Made by a program: the position numbers and the translations under genes. The notes under the pieces are model-generated. The model was not told where the DNA came from. It worked only from the letters and a program-made list of their open reading frames with translations, and searched no databases. Below are positions 23,759 through 32,073 of a DNA stretch of 44,823 nt, in pieces. The DNA comes from Oscillospiraceae bacterium (lineage in GTDB: Bacteria; Bacillota; Clostridia; Oscillospirales; Oscillospiraceae), in NCBI GenBank assembly GCA_009785525.1, contig WQWC01000013.1:1-44823 (forward strand), given 5' to 3'. The stretch's first letter is position 1; each line of letters starts with the position of its first letter.

Positions 23759-24943
23759 TCACTCCACAACGCGCGGGCTTGTTTTCCATTCTTGGGAGCC
23801 TACGCGTTGTTTTTCATCCGGGTAGGTCAGCGCGTAAAAATCAGTGGCGGCGGCCTCTTTGTAAAACAATTTCCGGGCGTGTAAAGACAGTTCGTGGGCG
23901 GCCGCCGGTTTTGTTATTATCGGCAGTGATGTCCGTTCCCTTATGTCGCGCAGAAGTTCTCTGCCAACGCTGTTCATCGCAAGCACCCTTAAATACGGCG
24001 GCGGCTGGGCCGAATCTTCGGCTGTTATCCCAAGACAGGCACAGAGCAGCATTCTCCGTAGACGTGACATTGCGTACCGCTTTGTCTTTATCTTCTCCAG
24101 TATCAAATCAACTGTCGGCTCAGTCACGGCGTATTTGAAAAATCTGCGATCCAGCCCTTCTGCGGCCCCGGGCAGCTTTGCAAAGCCATCCTCACTCGTA
24201 GCACGCAATCGGGAAAGTATTGCGAGTTCGGCTGATTCAATGAAGACGGGCGCGCTTCCTTTCCGCATTTCTTCCAGGTATACCGAGGCTGCCTCGTCCG
24301 GCATGTGCAGCCACGGACTCTCACCGAGGAAAAGCATCTTCCTCAACGCCGACCCGGAGACTCCCGTCGCGCTGTCATGCGCATCTCCTACACGCTTTAT
24401 TGTAAACGGCGTGATTGTTGAGTCTAGCTCATAGATCGCTTTTATATACTCGATCCCCAGAAGATTGTTCGGCGTCAGAAAAATCTCCGCTTTCGATCCC
24501 AGAACAGCCTCAGCAGCTTTTTGCCGTGCCTGGGCGTATGGCAGTCCTTTATTCAGCCAGTCTTTTGTCAGTGTATCCGCCTTATCCAGCACTATAGCGC
24601 CGGCGGCTTCTTTAAGCGCATCAACATCTCCAGATTCGCTGCCGAATGAAATATAGTCGCAAATTCCCAGCTGATTCAACAGGTATACACCGGCTTTTGC
24701 AAACCCCTCAGCCGAGGACAATACATATGGGGTCGGCAATTCCAGAATCAAGTCCGCCCCGGAGCTCACCGCTGCCTCCGCCCTGGCATGTTTTGAGAAC
24801 ACCGCAAAGTCTCCGCGCTGTACAAAATTCCCGCTCATAACACAGACGATTGCACAATCCAGCCTCTGCCTGGTTTCCTCGATATGCTTCACATGTCCCA
24901 AGTGTATAGGGTTGTATTCACAGATTATACCGGCTGTCGCCAC
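23759..24943 (-). CDS. tmcAL: tRNA(Met) cytidine acetate ligase
   Basis: A 394-residue TmcAL (formerly YlbM/DUF795) that acetylates the wobble cytidine of elongator tRNA-Met using acetate and ATP. The N-terminal nucleotidylyltransferase fold has GIICEYNPIHLGHxxHI (about 4-20, HxGH box), VMSGNFVQRG (about 35-44) and the SGSALR stretch near 200. The length is normal. The chosen GTG is preceded by CGGGGTGA; the frame is open to 24988 but residues before the GTG do not match the family. It lies divergently from acetate kinase, an interesting coincidence since TmcAL consumes acetate. Confidence 0.92.
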   Translation of the reverse strand: MATAGIICEYNPIHLGHVKHIEETRQRLDCAIVCVMSGNFVQRGDFAVFSKHARAEAAVSSGADLILELPTPYVLSSAEGFAKAGVYLLNQLGICDYISFGSESGDVDALKEAAGAIVLDKADTLTKDWLNKGLPYAQARQKAAEAVLGSKAEIFLTPNNLLGIEYIKAIYELDSTITPFTIKRVGDAHDSATGVSGSALRKMLFLGESPWLHMPDEAASVYLEEMRKGSAPVFIESAELAILSRLRATSEDGFAKLPGAAEGLDRRFFKYAVTEPTVDLILEKIKTKRYAMSRLRRMLLCACLGITAEDSAQPPPYLRVLAMNSVGRELLRDIRERTSLPIITKPAAAHELSLHARKLFYKEAAATDFYALTYPDEKQRVGSQEWKTSPRVVE

Positions 24944-25016
24944 GCGTATCACCCCGTGTTCATAATTTATTTTAATGTTGTATTGCAAAAAATGTTGATA
25001 TTTTGCAGACCATGTA

Positions 25017-25045
25017 TTAGAATGTATGAATTATATGGATATAAT
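25017..25045 (+). promoter_or_regulatory. Candidate ackA promoter
   Basis: A perfect TATAAT (25040-25045) with a weak -35 TTAGAA (25017-25022) at 17 bp, 45 bases before the ATG. The region is very AT-rich, which weakens the call. Confidence 0.4.
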
Positions 25046-25089
25046 CTATTTTAATTTAAGATTCTTATTTTTTCAAGGGGGTATGACAA

Positions 25090-26334
25090 ATGAATGTATT
25101 AGTTATAAACGCCGGAAGCTCATCGCTAAAATACCAGTTGTTTGATATGGAGACGGAAGAAGTGCTGGCAAAAGGCAACTGCGACCGCATCGGCACCAGC
25201 GGTTTTATGAAGCACAAGCCGCTCTCTAACAACAAGCCTGTATTTGAAAGCGAGATTGACCTGCCCTCGCATAAAGAGGCAATAGCCGCCGTTATCGAAA
25301 AGCTCACATGTGATGAGTACGGAGTGATTGCCAGCCTTGCGGAAATCAACGCTGTCGGTCACCGCGTTGTGAACGGCGGAAGCAAACTCACTGAAGGTGT
25401 GCTGATTGACCAAGCTGTTATTGATGCGATTGAAAAATGTATACCTTTGGCGCCTAATCATAATCCGGCAAATTTGACAGGTATTGACGCCTGCCGGACA
25501 GCTATGCCCGGCGTCCCTAATGTGGCCGTGTTCGACACCGGGTTTCATAGCACTATCCCCGATTACGCATATACGTACGCAATCCCGTATAAATATCTTG
25601 AGGAAAATGACATCCGCCGCTACGGCTTCCACGGAACCTCACACAGCTTTGTGGCGAAAAAAGCAGCCGAGCTTCTGCAAAAACCTGATGCTAAGGGTAC
25701 GAAAATCATCACCTGCCACTTCGGCAACGGCGTTTCCTTGGCTGCGATTAAAGACGGTGAAAGCATTGACACTACAATGGGCCTGACTCCTCTTGAAGGT
25801 ATGCCGATGGGCACACGCTCCGGAAGTGTTGACCCCGCGCTGTTCAGTGTTCTTGCCGAACAAGATGGCCTGTCTGTTAAAGAAACCTTGGATATGCTTA
25901 ATAACGAGTCCGGTGTTTTGGGCGTTTCCGGCCTCTCCAACGATTTCCGAGATGTTGAGGCCAAGGCTGGGTTTGACATCAACACCGGCGACAGGGATGA
26001 GAGCGTGGAAATTGATAAGCGCTCGAAACTCGCTTTGGATATCTTCTGCTATCAGGCCGCGAAATACATCGGCTCATACATCGCCGTGATGGGCGGGGTT
26101 GATGCAATTGTTTTCACCGCCGGAGTCGGTGAGAACTCGCCATATACACGCCGGGGCGTATGTAGTTTTTTAAACGGCATCGGCATTTGCATTGACGAAG
26201 AAGCAAACAAGTTCAGGGGCAGAGATTATATAACCGATATAACCGGTGAAGACTCCATCGCGAAAGTTTTTGTCATCCCGACTGATGAAGAACTCGTTAT
26301 CGCCCGGGACACGAAAAAGCTTGTAAGCGGATAA
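25090..26334 (+). CDS. ackA: Acetate kinase
   Basis: AckA interconverts acetyl phosphate + ADP and acetate + ATP, giving ATP in fermentation. The 414-residue protein has the phosphate-binding N-terminus LVINAGSSSLKYQLF (4-18), the signature VFDTGFHSTIP (about 146-156), RRYGFHGTSH (about 177-186) and GTRSGSVDP (about 237-245), with the C-terminal FTAGVGENS. AGGGGG lies 8 bases before the ATG. The usual partner pta is not adjacent. The gene is monocistronic or reads into the L21 leader, which has its own promoter. Confidence 0.97.
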   Translation: MNVLVINAGSSSLKYQLFDMETEEVLAKGNCDRIGTSGFMKHKPLSNNKPVFESEIDLPSHKEAIAAVIEKLTCDEYGVIASLAEINAVGHRVVNGGSKLTEGVLIDQAVIDAIEKCIPLAPNHNPANLTGIDACRTAMPGVPNVAVFDTGFHSTIPDYAYTYAIPYKYLEENDIRRYGFHGTSHSFVAKKAAELLQKPDAKGTKIITCHFGNGVSLAAIKDGESIDTTMGLTPLEGMPMGTRSGSVDPALFSVLAEQDGLSVKETLDMLNNESGVLGVSGLSNDFRDVEAKAGFDINTGDRDESVEIDKRSKLALDIFCYQAAKYIGSYIAVMGGVDAIVFTAGVGENSPYTRRGVCSFLNGIGICIDEEANKFRGRDYITDITGEDSIAKVFVIPTDEELVIARDTKKLVSG

Positions 26335-26346
26335 TATAAAAAACTG

Positions 26347-26375
26347 TTGACAATACCCTACACGAATGATAAACT
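26347..26375 (+). promoter_or_regulatory. rplU promoter followed by a roughly 85-base leader
   Basis: A perfect TTGACA (26347-26352), 17-bp spacer and TAAACT (26370-26375) start 13 bases after the ackA stop. About 85 bases of untranslated leader lie between the predicted start and the rplU ATG (26466). Firmicutes commonly carry a structured L21 leader here; a GC-rich stretch at about 26380-26440 would be that leader, but I could not confirm its fold by eye. Confidence 0.65.
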
Positions 26376-26465
26376 GTCATGGCCGCTTTGAATGGGTTAT
26401 GTAAGTGAAAGATTCTTTCCGCCCCCGATAGCGAGACTCTGACAAATAAGAGGTGAACAACACAT

Positions 26466-26780
26466 ATGACACAGGCAATTATACAAACCGGCGGAAAACA
26501 GTACAAGGTCAAAGAGGGCGACGTTATTTTTATCGAAAAACTCCCCGCGCAGGATGGGGAAACGGTCACTTTTGATAATGTCCTGGCTGTTTTAGGCGAC
26601 GGAGGCCCTAAATTCGGCGCTCCGACAATAAAGGGAGCCAAGGTTTCCGCAAGCGTTGTGAAAAACGGGAAATCAAAGAAGATCATCGTCTACAAAATGC
26701 GCCCGAAAAAAGGTTATCGTAAAAAGCAGGGACATAGACAGCCTTATACAAAAGTTCAGATTGATAAAATCACCGTGTAG
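26466..26780 (+). CDS. rplU: 50S ribosomal protein L21
   Basis: A 104-residue L21 with the signature [15 protein letters not shown] (5-19) and the rRNA-binding C-terminal [19 protein letters not shown]. It is part of the large ribosomal subunit, next to L27 as usual. AGAGGTG is the ribosome site. The gene for the L27-processing protease Prp (ysxB), normally between rplU and rpmA in Firmicutes, is absent. Confidence 0.98.
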   Translation: MTQAIIQTGGKQYKVKEGDVIFIEKLPAQDGETVTFDNVLAVLGDGGPKFGAPTIKGAKVSASVVKNGKSKKIIVYKMRPKKGYRKKQGHRQPYTKVQIDKITV

Positions 26781-26815
26781 CAAATATAGCCGCACGGAGT
26801 TGGAGGTGTAAAAGC

Positions 26816-27079
26816 ATGGCACATAAAAAAGGTGTGGGTTCAACCAAGAACGGCCGCGACAGTAAATCCAAGCGCCTCGGCCCTAAACGCGCCGACGGGC
26901 AATTTGTTCTGGCCGGCAATATACTTGTCCGCCAGCGCGGTACGAAAATTCACCCCGGCAATAATGTCGGCAAAGGCAGTGACGATACGCTGTTCGCCCT
27001 GATAAGCGGCAAGGTGCGTTTCGAGCCGATGGGCCGCAATCGCAAATGCGTCTCTGTTTATGAGGAGATTGCGCAATAA
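26816..27079 (+). CDS. rpmA: 50S ribosomal protein L27
   Basis: An 87-residue L27 whose N-terminus reaches the peptidyl transferase centre. It starts [16 protein letters not shown]: the Firmicute N-terminal extension (about nine residues ending in FF, removed by Prp) is missing and the mature Ala-His-Lys-Lys end is made directly. This fits the missing ysxB gene upstream. GGAGGTG is an excellent ribosome site. A strong terminator ends the rplU-rpmA operon. Confidence 0.98.
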   Translation: MAHKKGVGSTKNGRDSKSKRLGPKRADGQFVLAGNILVRQRGTKIHPGNNVGKGSDDTLFALISGKVRFEPMGRNRKCVSVYEEIAQ

Positions 27080-27094
27080 CCCTGATCAAACGAC

Positions 27095-27135
27095 AACAAC
27101 CACGCGGGAGAAATTCCCCCGCGTGGTTGTTTTTT
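27095..27135 (+). terminator. Intrinsic terminator of rplU-rpmA
   Basis: A 14-bp perfect stem (27095-27108 with 27118-27131, 9-base loop) is followed directly by a run of T's (to 27135), 16 bases after the rpmA stop. Confidence 0.92.
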
Positions 27136-27150
27136 GTTCCCGTTTCTGCG

Positions 27151-27414
27151 TTATTCCGCGAAGTCCGATTCGATAAGCTCACATAAGGTGTCTACTGCTT
27201 CAACTTCGTCAGAACCTTCTGCGACGATTTTGATTGTCGCGCCCTGGGCGACGCCCAACGACAAAACCCCCAGAAGACTTTTAGCATTGACCCTTCTCTC
27301 ATCTTTTTCAATCCAGATACTGCTTTTAAATTCATTCGCTTTTTGAATAAGGAATGTGGCCGGTCTTGCGTGCAGACCCACCTGCTTCATAATTGTAGCG
27401 TTTTTTTCGTACAT
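27151..27414 (-). CDS. ptsH: HPr-family phosphocarrier protein
   Basis: An 87-residue HPr. The PTS phosphorylation site is present (H15 in VGLHARPAT), as is the regulatory serine (S46 in NAKSLLGVLSLGV) targeted by HPr kinase, so it is HPr rather than Crh, which has Gln at 15. It passes phosphate from enzyme I to sugar-specific EIIs, and with Ser46 phosphorylated is a CcpA co-repressor in Firmicutes. The gene stands alone with its own promoter; ptsI is not in the window. It faces the rpmA terminator. Confidence 0.92.
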   Translation of the reverse strand: MYEKNATIMKQVGLHARPATFLIQKANEFKSSIWIEKDERRVNAKSLLGVLSLGVAQGATIKIVAEGSDEVEAVDTLCELIESDFAE

Positions 27415-27460
27415 TGGCGTTTCCTCCTTCTTCGGACATCCGGATTTTTATGCCACTTAC

Positions 27461-27489
27461 ATTTTACCAAGAGCAGCCAAAAACGTCAA
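27461..27489 (-). promoter_or_regulatory. Sigma-A promoter of the HPr gene
   Basis: On the minus strand TTGACG (27489-27484), a 17-bp spacer and TAAAAT (27466-27461), each matching consensus at five of six positions. The ATG lies about 47 bases downstream of the -10. Confidence 0.75.
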
Positions 27490-27559
27490 GAAAGTTTTGT
27501 TTAAAAATAACATTAATTATAGGCAGTGTTTCGTTTAATTTGACAGTAATGTGGGCGCA

Positions 27560-29938
27560 TTACAACTCAACAATAGTCACCCCATCTTCACCCTCGCCGT
27601 ATCTGCCCAGGCGGAACCCCTTGATTTTCGGTTCCCGTTTCAACGATTGATGTACAGCGGTTCGCAGCGCGCCCGTTCCTTTGCCGTGTATTACCGTCAC
27701 CGAGTTCAGCTTTGCCAGGCGGGCATTGTCAATAAATCTCTCTAAAATAGGGATCGCCTCATCTGTCATCATGCCCCGCAGATCCAGTTCCGGCTTTGCT
27801 TCAAGACTGCGCAGCTGCGCTTCTGATTTTTTCAGATATTTCTTCACCTCTGCGGGCATCTCCTGCTCTATCAGCGTTACCTCGTTTTCTTTCGCTGTTA
27901 TCTTCATTATTCCGGCTTGAAGTGATAGCACCCCGTCAGGGCTTATCGAAATTACGTCCGCTTGCGTGCCTAAACCTTTTAGTTTCACTCTATCGCCCGC
28001 CGCAATCGGGCGGCTGGATAGAATATCCTCCTCGGCGGATTCTTCCCCGAAAGCACCCTCGGCTTCGTTCAATCTGCGGAACAGCGCTGCCTTTTCTTCG
28101 TTCAGCTTTTGCCATCCGGATTCTTTTGCCGCAAGTTTGCGCATGTCTTGCAGTTCCTCCATCGTCGATTCCGCTGTTTTGCGGGCAGCGTCTATGATCT
28201 GCGCCGCTTCTCGCTTTGCTATTACCGCGGCCTTATCACGCTCACGTTCGTGTCTCAGTCTATACTCCTCGGCGTCTTTGTGCTTCTCTTCTGCCGCGCG
28301 TAAAAGTTTGGCGGTCTCCAGCCGTTCATTTTCAAGTGTCAGCCTGGTAAATTCAAGATTTGTCAACACGTCTTCAAACGCTGTGTTTTCAGAGGCTACG
28401 CGGGTTCTGGCATCGTCGAGTATCGTTTTCGGCAATCCCAGCCGCTGCGATATCGCAAAAGCGTTTGATTTTCCCGGTATCCCGATTATCAGCCGATACG
28501 TTGGCCGCAGCGTCTCCACGTCAAATTCGCAGGACGCGTTTATCACCCCGCTTGACGTTACGGCATAGGTTTTTAGCTCCGCATAATGGGTTGTGGCCGC
28601 GATTAACGCGCCCCTTTTTCGTGCGTGTTCAATAATTGAAATTGCAAGTGCCGCACCCTCGACGGGGTCAGTCCCGGCGCCGAGTTCGTCAAACAACAGC
28701 AGTTCATTGCCTGTTATGGCTTCCAGAATACCGACTATATTTGTCATGTGCGACGAAAACGTGGATAGCGACTGTTCAATCGACTGCTCGTCCCCGATAT
28801 CGGCCAAAATGCCGCCGAACACCGGGACTATGCTGCCGTCAGTCACCGGAATATGCAATCCGCACTGGGCCATGGCGCTCAACAATCCCAGCGTTTTCAA
28901 TGCCACTGTCTTTCCGCCGGTATTCGGCCCTGTTATCACCAGCGTGTCAAACTCGCCGCCTAAACGCACATTGATTGGCACTGCGTCTTTGATCGGAATC
29001 AGCGGATGCCGTGCGTTCTTTAGATTGATGCACGTATCTTCGGACAACTCCGGCTCCATGCAACTCAGTTTATAGGAGAGTTTTGCCTTGGCGAATATGA
29101 GATCCAACGCCGTCAAAGTCTCAAAATCGCTGATTATGTCCTCCGCGTGTTCCGCCACATCGGCGGAGAGTTCCATTAAGATACGTTCTATCTCTTTTTT
29201 TTCTTCCGCCGCCAATTCTCGCAGTTCGTTATTGATCTGCACCGCCGCCATCGGCTCTATAAACAGCGTCGCGCCGGAAGAGGATATGTCGTGAACCAAC
29301 CCCGGGACTGCCGATTTCTGCTCCGCTTTGACAGGTACCACATATCGGTCATTTTTCATCGTTATAATCGGCTCTTGCAACGCCTTGGAATACGTCGGCG
29401 ACGTGATGATCTTATGCAGCGCGGCACGCACACGCTCTCCAGATAATCGAATCTTCCGCCGGATAGACGCAAGCTCCGCGCTGGCTGTATCTGCGATTTC
29501 ATCCTCAGCAATTATTGCCTGCGATATCTTGCTTTCCAGCGCCTTGTTCGATATCAGGGATTTAAACAAATAATCAATCGCCGTCGGCGGATTGTCGCCT
29601 CCCCGCCCGCCGGATGCATAGGAGATAGACGACGCGGCGACGCGCAAAAGTTGGGCGATTCCCAAAAGCTCCACCGTGTTCAGCATCCCGCCGATATCGG
29701 CCCGGCGAACTGACCCTCGCACATCTCTAACTCCCGAAAACGGCGGGCTACTTTTCAGCGTCATCATATCTTTCGCCGCCGACGTCTCTTCCAGAAGACT
29801 CTGCACCGTGTGAAAATCCTCAGACGGCGCAAGCCCCCGCGCGGATTCCTTCGCCGCGTCGCTGACGGCTTCGGCGGAGAGCATGTCCAGTATCGCCGGG
29901 AGTTCCAGTATTTTTAATGATTTTTCGTATAGTGTCAT
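27560..29938 (-). CDS. mutS2: MutS2 family ATPase/endonuclease
   Basis: A 792-residue MutS2: core/clamp helices (about 1-300), the MutS ATPase domain with Walker A GPNTGGKT and Walker B/signature LFDELGAGTDP, a long coiled-coil region rich in Glu/Lys/Arg (about 515-640), a KOW-like segment, and a C-terminal Smr domain with LDLRG and HGKGTGALR. MutS2 suppresses homologous recombination and also splits collided ribosomes (RqcU) in Bacillus. The length is standard. It is the last gene of a long minus-strand run, 12 bases after the GNAT gene. Confidence 0.97.
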   Translation of the reverse strand: MTLYEKSLKILELPAILDMLSAEAVSDAAKESARGLAPSEDFHTVQSLLEETSAAKDMMTLKSSPPFSGVRDVRGSVRRADIGGMLNTVELLGIAQLLRVAASSISYASGGRGGDNPPTAIDYLFKSLISNKALESKISQAIIAEDEIADTASAELASIRRKIRLSGERVRAALHKIITSPTYSKALQEPIITMKNDRYVVPVKAEQKSAVPGLVHDISSSGATLFIEPMAAVQINNELRELAAEEKKEIERILMELSADVAEHAEDIISDFETLTALDLIFAKAKLSYKLSCMEPELSEDTCINLKNARHPLIPIKDAVPINVRLGGEFDTLVITGPNTGGKTVALKTLGLLSAMAQCGLHIPVTDGSIVPVFGGILADIGDEQSIEQSLSTFSSHMTNIVGILEAITGNELLLFDELGAGTDPVEGAALAISIIEHARKRGALIAATTHYAELKTYAVTSSGVINASCEFDVETLRPTYRLIIGIPGKSNAFAISQRLGLPKTILDDARTRVASENTAFEDVLTNLEFTRLTLENERLETAKLLRAAEEKHKDAEEYRLRHERERDKAAVIAKREAAQIIDAARKTAESTMEELQDMRKLAAKESGWQKLNEEKAALFRRLNEAEGAFGEESAEEDILSSRPIAAGDRVKLKGLGTQADVISISPDGVLSLQAGIMKITAKENEVTLIEQEMPAEVKKYLKKSEAQLRSLEAKPELDLRGMMTDEAIPILERFIDNARLAKLNSVTVIHGKGTGALRTAVHQSLKREPKIKGFRLGRYGEGEDGVTIVEL

Positions 29939-29950
29939 ATGTTCATCCTT

Positions 29951-30361
29951 TTATTCTGATTGCAGACTAGGCGGCCTATACATACCTTGATCGCGTATAA
30001 ATCCAAACTTTTCATACAAACCATCCGCATCTTCGGTGCCAAGCACACCCATCGATGTAGCTAAAAATTCATGTTCTGTTATAAATTTTGTCAATGCTTT
30101 TCCTAGCCCTTGCCCTCTGTAATTTTCATCGACAACAACATCGCAAAGATAATACGTAGTGGCATAGTCCGTTATACAACGCGCAAATCCTACTTGTACA
30201 TCATCTATATAAATTCCAAAGCACATAGAGTTGTCTATAGATTTTTGAATTGTATCTTTTGTGCGGCCTTTTGCAAAATATGTACCGGACAGCATTTCAA
30301 AAACTCTATCGCTTTGAATTAAATTTTTGTCATCACTTATCAAGTAGTCACCAAATTTCAA
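29951..30361 (-). CDS. GNAT-family N-acetyltransferase
   Basis: A 136-residue GNAT protein. The acetyl-CoA pyrophosphate loop is RGQGLGKAL (82-90) after the VVVDENY beta strand; GLYEKFGF (about 115-122) is the usual C-terminal motif. Small enzymes like this acetylate amino groups of metabolites, antibiotics or proteins; the target is not predictable. The gene is AT-richer than recO and mutS2 around it and shares its position with the RAYT gene, so it is probably an insertion into the core operon. Confidence 0.85.
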   Translation of the reverse strand: MKFGDYLISDDKNLIQSDRVFEMLSGTYFAKGRTKDTIQKSIDNSMCFGIYIDDVQVGFARCITDYATTYYLCDVVVDENYRGQGLGKALTKFITEHEFLATSMGVLGTEDADGLYEKFGFIRDQGMYRPPSLQSE

Positions 30362-30379
30362 GGTAGCTCCAACCCTTCA

Positions 30380-30940
30380 TTACCTTTTACCAAAATAACG
30401 ATCTTCTCTCCATTTTGCAGGATTTTCGTCTATATATTGCCATATACGCTGATATTCCTCTTCGCTACGTATAATATGGTCGTGGTAAGAACGTTGCCAT
30501 ATTGAAAAACCGATTTGCCTTGTTATCGCGCCTTTTAATCCTTGCACCATGTTTGGAATAGATCTCCGCAGGGGCGGATGGCAATCCGCCCGTGGCTCTA
30601 CTGTGTCCGCCCGTTGTGACTGCGGCTCAACGGAACGATTGCCCGTCCGCGCATTGGCGGGACGATTACTATCGTCCCCTACAATTTGAACGATTAAATG
30701 TACATGGTTCGGCATTAAAACAAATTTTTTAACGATGCACTCTTTTCTTATTTTGCCTATATTTTCTATTTCTTGTTTTACGACATGACCGTGTTCACTA
30801 AATGACAGTTGATTATTTTTTATTACGCCCAACATCTCATGCCCATCTTTTACGCATATTGTGACAAAATAATACCCCGCCCGCGAATAATCGTGATCTT
30901 TTAGCCTGATATTTCTTCTCACGGGTAATTCACTTTGCAT
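30380..30940 (-). CDS. REP-associated tyrosine transposase (Y1/HUH family) with embedded REP element
   Basis: A 186-residue single-strand transposase of the RAYT (IS200/IS605-related) type. It has YYFVTIC (23-29), the HUH motif MPNHVHLI (H79 and H81), LKG at 135-137, WQRSYHDHII (148-157) and YIDENPAKW, in which Y169 of YIxxNP is the likely nucleophile. RAYTs process REP palindromes. Residues 87-125 form a low-complexity insert rich in Pro, Arg, Asn and Asp; its DNA (30568-30682) is a double hairpin like the intergenic REP-like repeats. The gene lies in the same direction as recO and mutS2, with gaps of 10-18 bases, and no inverted repeats flank it. Confidence 0.85.
   Translation of the reverse strand: MQSELPVRRNIRLKDHDYSRAGYYFVTICVKDGHEMLGVIKNNQLSFSEHGHVVKQEIENIGKIRKECIVKKFVLMPNHVHLIVQIVGDDSNRPANARTGNRSVEPQSQRADTVEPRADCHPPLRRSIPNMVQGLKGAITRQIGFSIWQRSYHDHIIRSEEEYQRIWQYIDENPAKWREDRYFGKR
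30568..30682 (-). repeat. REP-like double hairpin inside the RAYT coding sequence
   Basis: About 115 bp on the minus strand starting GTAGGGGACGAT and ending in ATCCGCCCCTGC. One hairpin pairs 30659-30666 with 30671-30678, the other 30572-30579 with 30584-30591, each an 8-bp stem with a 4-base loop. A third short inverted repeat lies between (30611-30616 with 30628-30633). The outline and outward GTAGGGG-type ends match 15086-15167. It stays in frame and has no stop, encoding residues 87-125 of the transposase. Confidence 0.8.
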
Positions 30941-30950
30941 AAAACCACCC

Positions 30951-31700
30951 TCACGTCACATTCCCCAAACTCTTATAATAATCCAACGTCCGAAAGCCCC
31001 TGTCAAGATGAAACAGCAAGTACCCCTCCGCCGCTCGTGTGAGTTCCTTCAGCGCAGCCTCGCCCAGCGTGAACGAGAACAGCTTCTTTGGGTCACAGCT
31101 GATGATATACCGCAGCGCCTCCAGCGCGCCGATTGTGAGTTGGGCTTCTTCCCTGCCATAATCTGCACCGCCGCAACAGCGGATTGTGCCGCCTTGGAGG
31201 TCGAGGTATGCTCGCTCAAGGTCGCGTTGCCCACACACGACACAGCTATCGGCAAGCGGGGCAAATCCTGAATCCGCAAGCAGGCGCAGCTCGAACGCCG
31301 GTTTCACGTACTCGGGCTCTTTTGCCCCACTGCTGAGGGCATAAAGCGCATTCAGGCACAGCGGCAGAATATCCGGATTTGGGCTGTCTTCATCCGCCAC
31401 CGCTTCTGTGAGTTCCGCAAAGTATGACCCCAACGCCAGAAGCACTATGTCATGGCTCAATCCCTGGAACTCCTCGATACTCTGCGCCTCTGTAAGCGTC
31501 CAGCGGTCATTTTTAGAGAACAGCGTCATATGCGAAAATGACAAAAGCTGCGTCACCGCCATCAGCTTGCTATTCCGGCGGAGCGCCCCCCGCGCCGTAA
31601 CGGTGAGCTTGCCCTCGCCAGACGTCAAGACCGTCAATATTTTGCTTGAGTCCTTGTACCTCGTCTCACGAAGCACAAGGCCGGTTGTGTTTATGTACAT
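30951..31700 (-). CDS. recO: DNA repair protein RecO
   Basis: A 249-residue RecO, which loads RecA with RecF/RecR and anneals single strands. It has the N-terminal OB fold (INTTGLVLRETRYKDSSKILTV region, about 3-80), the helical domain and a zinc site (CVVCGQ with a downstream CC). The position after era is conserved in Firmicutes. Stop and start with the upstream 79-residue gene are one base apart. Confidence 0.95.
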   Translation of the reverse strand: MYINTTGLVLRETRYKDSSKILTVLTSGEGKLTVTARGALRRNSKLMAVTQLLSFSHMTLFSKNDRWTLTEAQSIEEFQGLSHDIVLLALGSYFAELTEAVADEDSPNPDILPLCLNALYALSSGAKEPEYVKPAFELRLLADSGFAPLADSCVVCGQRDLERAYLDLQGGTIRCCGGADYGREEAQLTIGALEALRYIISCDPKKLFSFTLGEAALKELTRAAEGYLLFHLDRGFRTLDYYKSLGNVT

Positions 31701-31701
31701 G

Positions 31702-31941
31702 CTATCTCTTCTCGTCCAAACGTAGCAGGACTTTATGTATCTTTTTTACCGTCACGGAAGTTATCCCGAAGAAAACAGTTAATGAAGCGCTTGTCCAAAA
31801 TCGGGCGACCGCGTTTGCATAGTTATACGTGTTCCTGAGCTCCACCCCTAGAACGAACGTTACTATGGCAAAAATAATGCACACGACAACCATTTTCCTA
31901 AACCACTTGTCCAGTTTCACAAGCGCAAATTCAACATCCAT
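31702..31941 (-). CDS. Small two-helix membrane protein between era and recO
   Basis: A 79-residue protein with two hydrophobic segments (about 16-36 and 48-66) and a basic C-terminus. The ATG at 31941 follows TTTGGAGG at a proper distance; an in-frame extension to 32022 has no ribosome site. It is 132 bases after era and one base before recO, thus translationally linked to recO. The family is not recognised. Possibly a lineage-specific operon member. Confidence 0.55.
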   Translation of the reverse strand: MDVEFALVKLDKWFRKMVVVCIIFAIVTFVLGVELRNTYNYANAVARFWTSASLTVFFGITSVTVKKIHKVLLRLDEKR

Positions 31942-32073
31942 CGTATTCAACCTCCAAAATGGCTTTATATAAAAGGTAGTATTCAATGCTGCCTGTTTGA
32001 GTAAACAGATTCCATATATCATTATACATGATTTTATTGTTATCAGCGGCGGATATATTTAAAGCTGGTAATT

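Noticed and set aside
28593-29075. Plus-strand frame of 160 codons opposite mutS2
   Set aside because: It is antisense to the mutS2 ATPase domain; its Ser/Pro/Ala-rich composition is that of a shadow frame.
30380-30940. Complete insertion sequence around the RAYT gene
   Set aside because: No inverted repeats or target duplications flank the gene and spacing to neighbours is operon-like, so it fits a domesticated RAYT rather than an IS.
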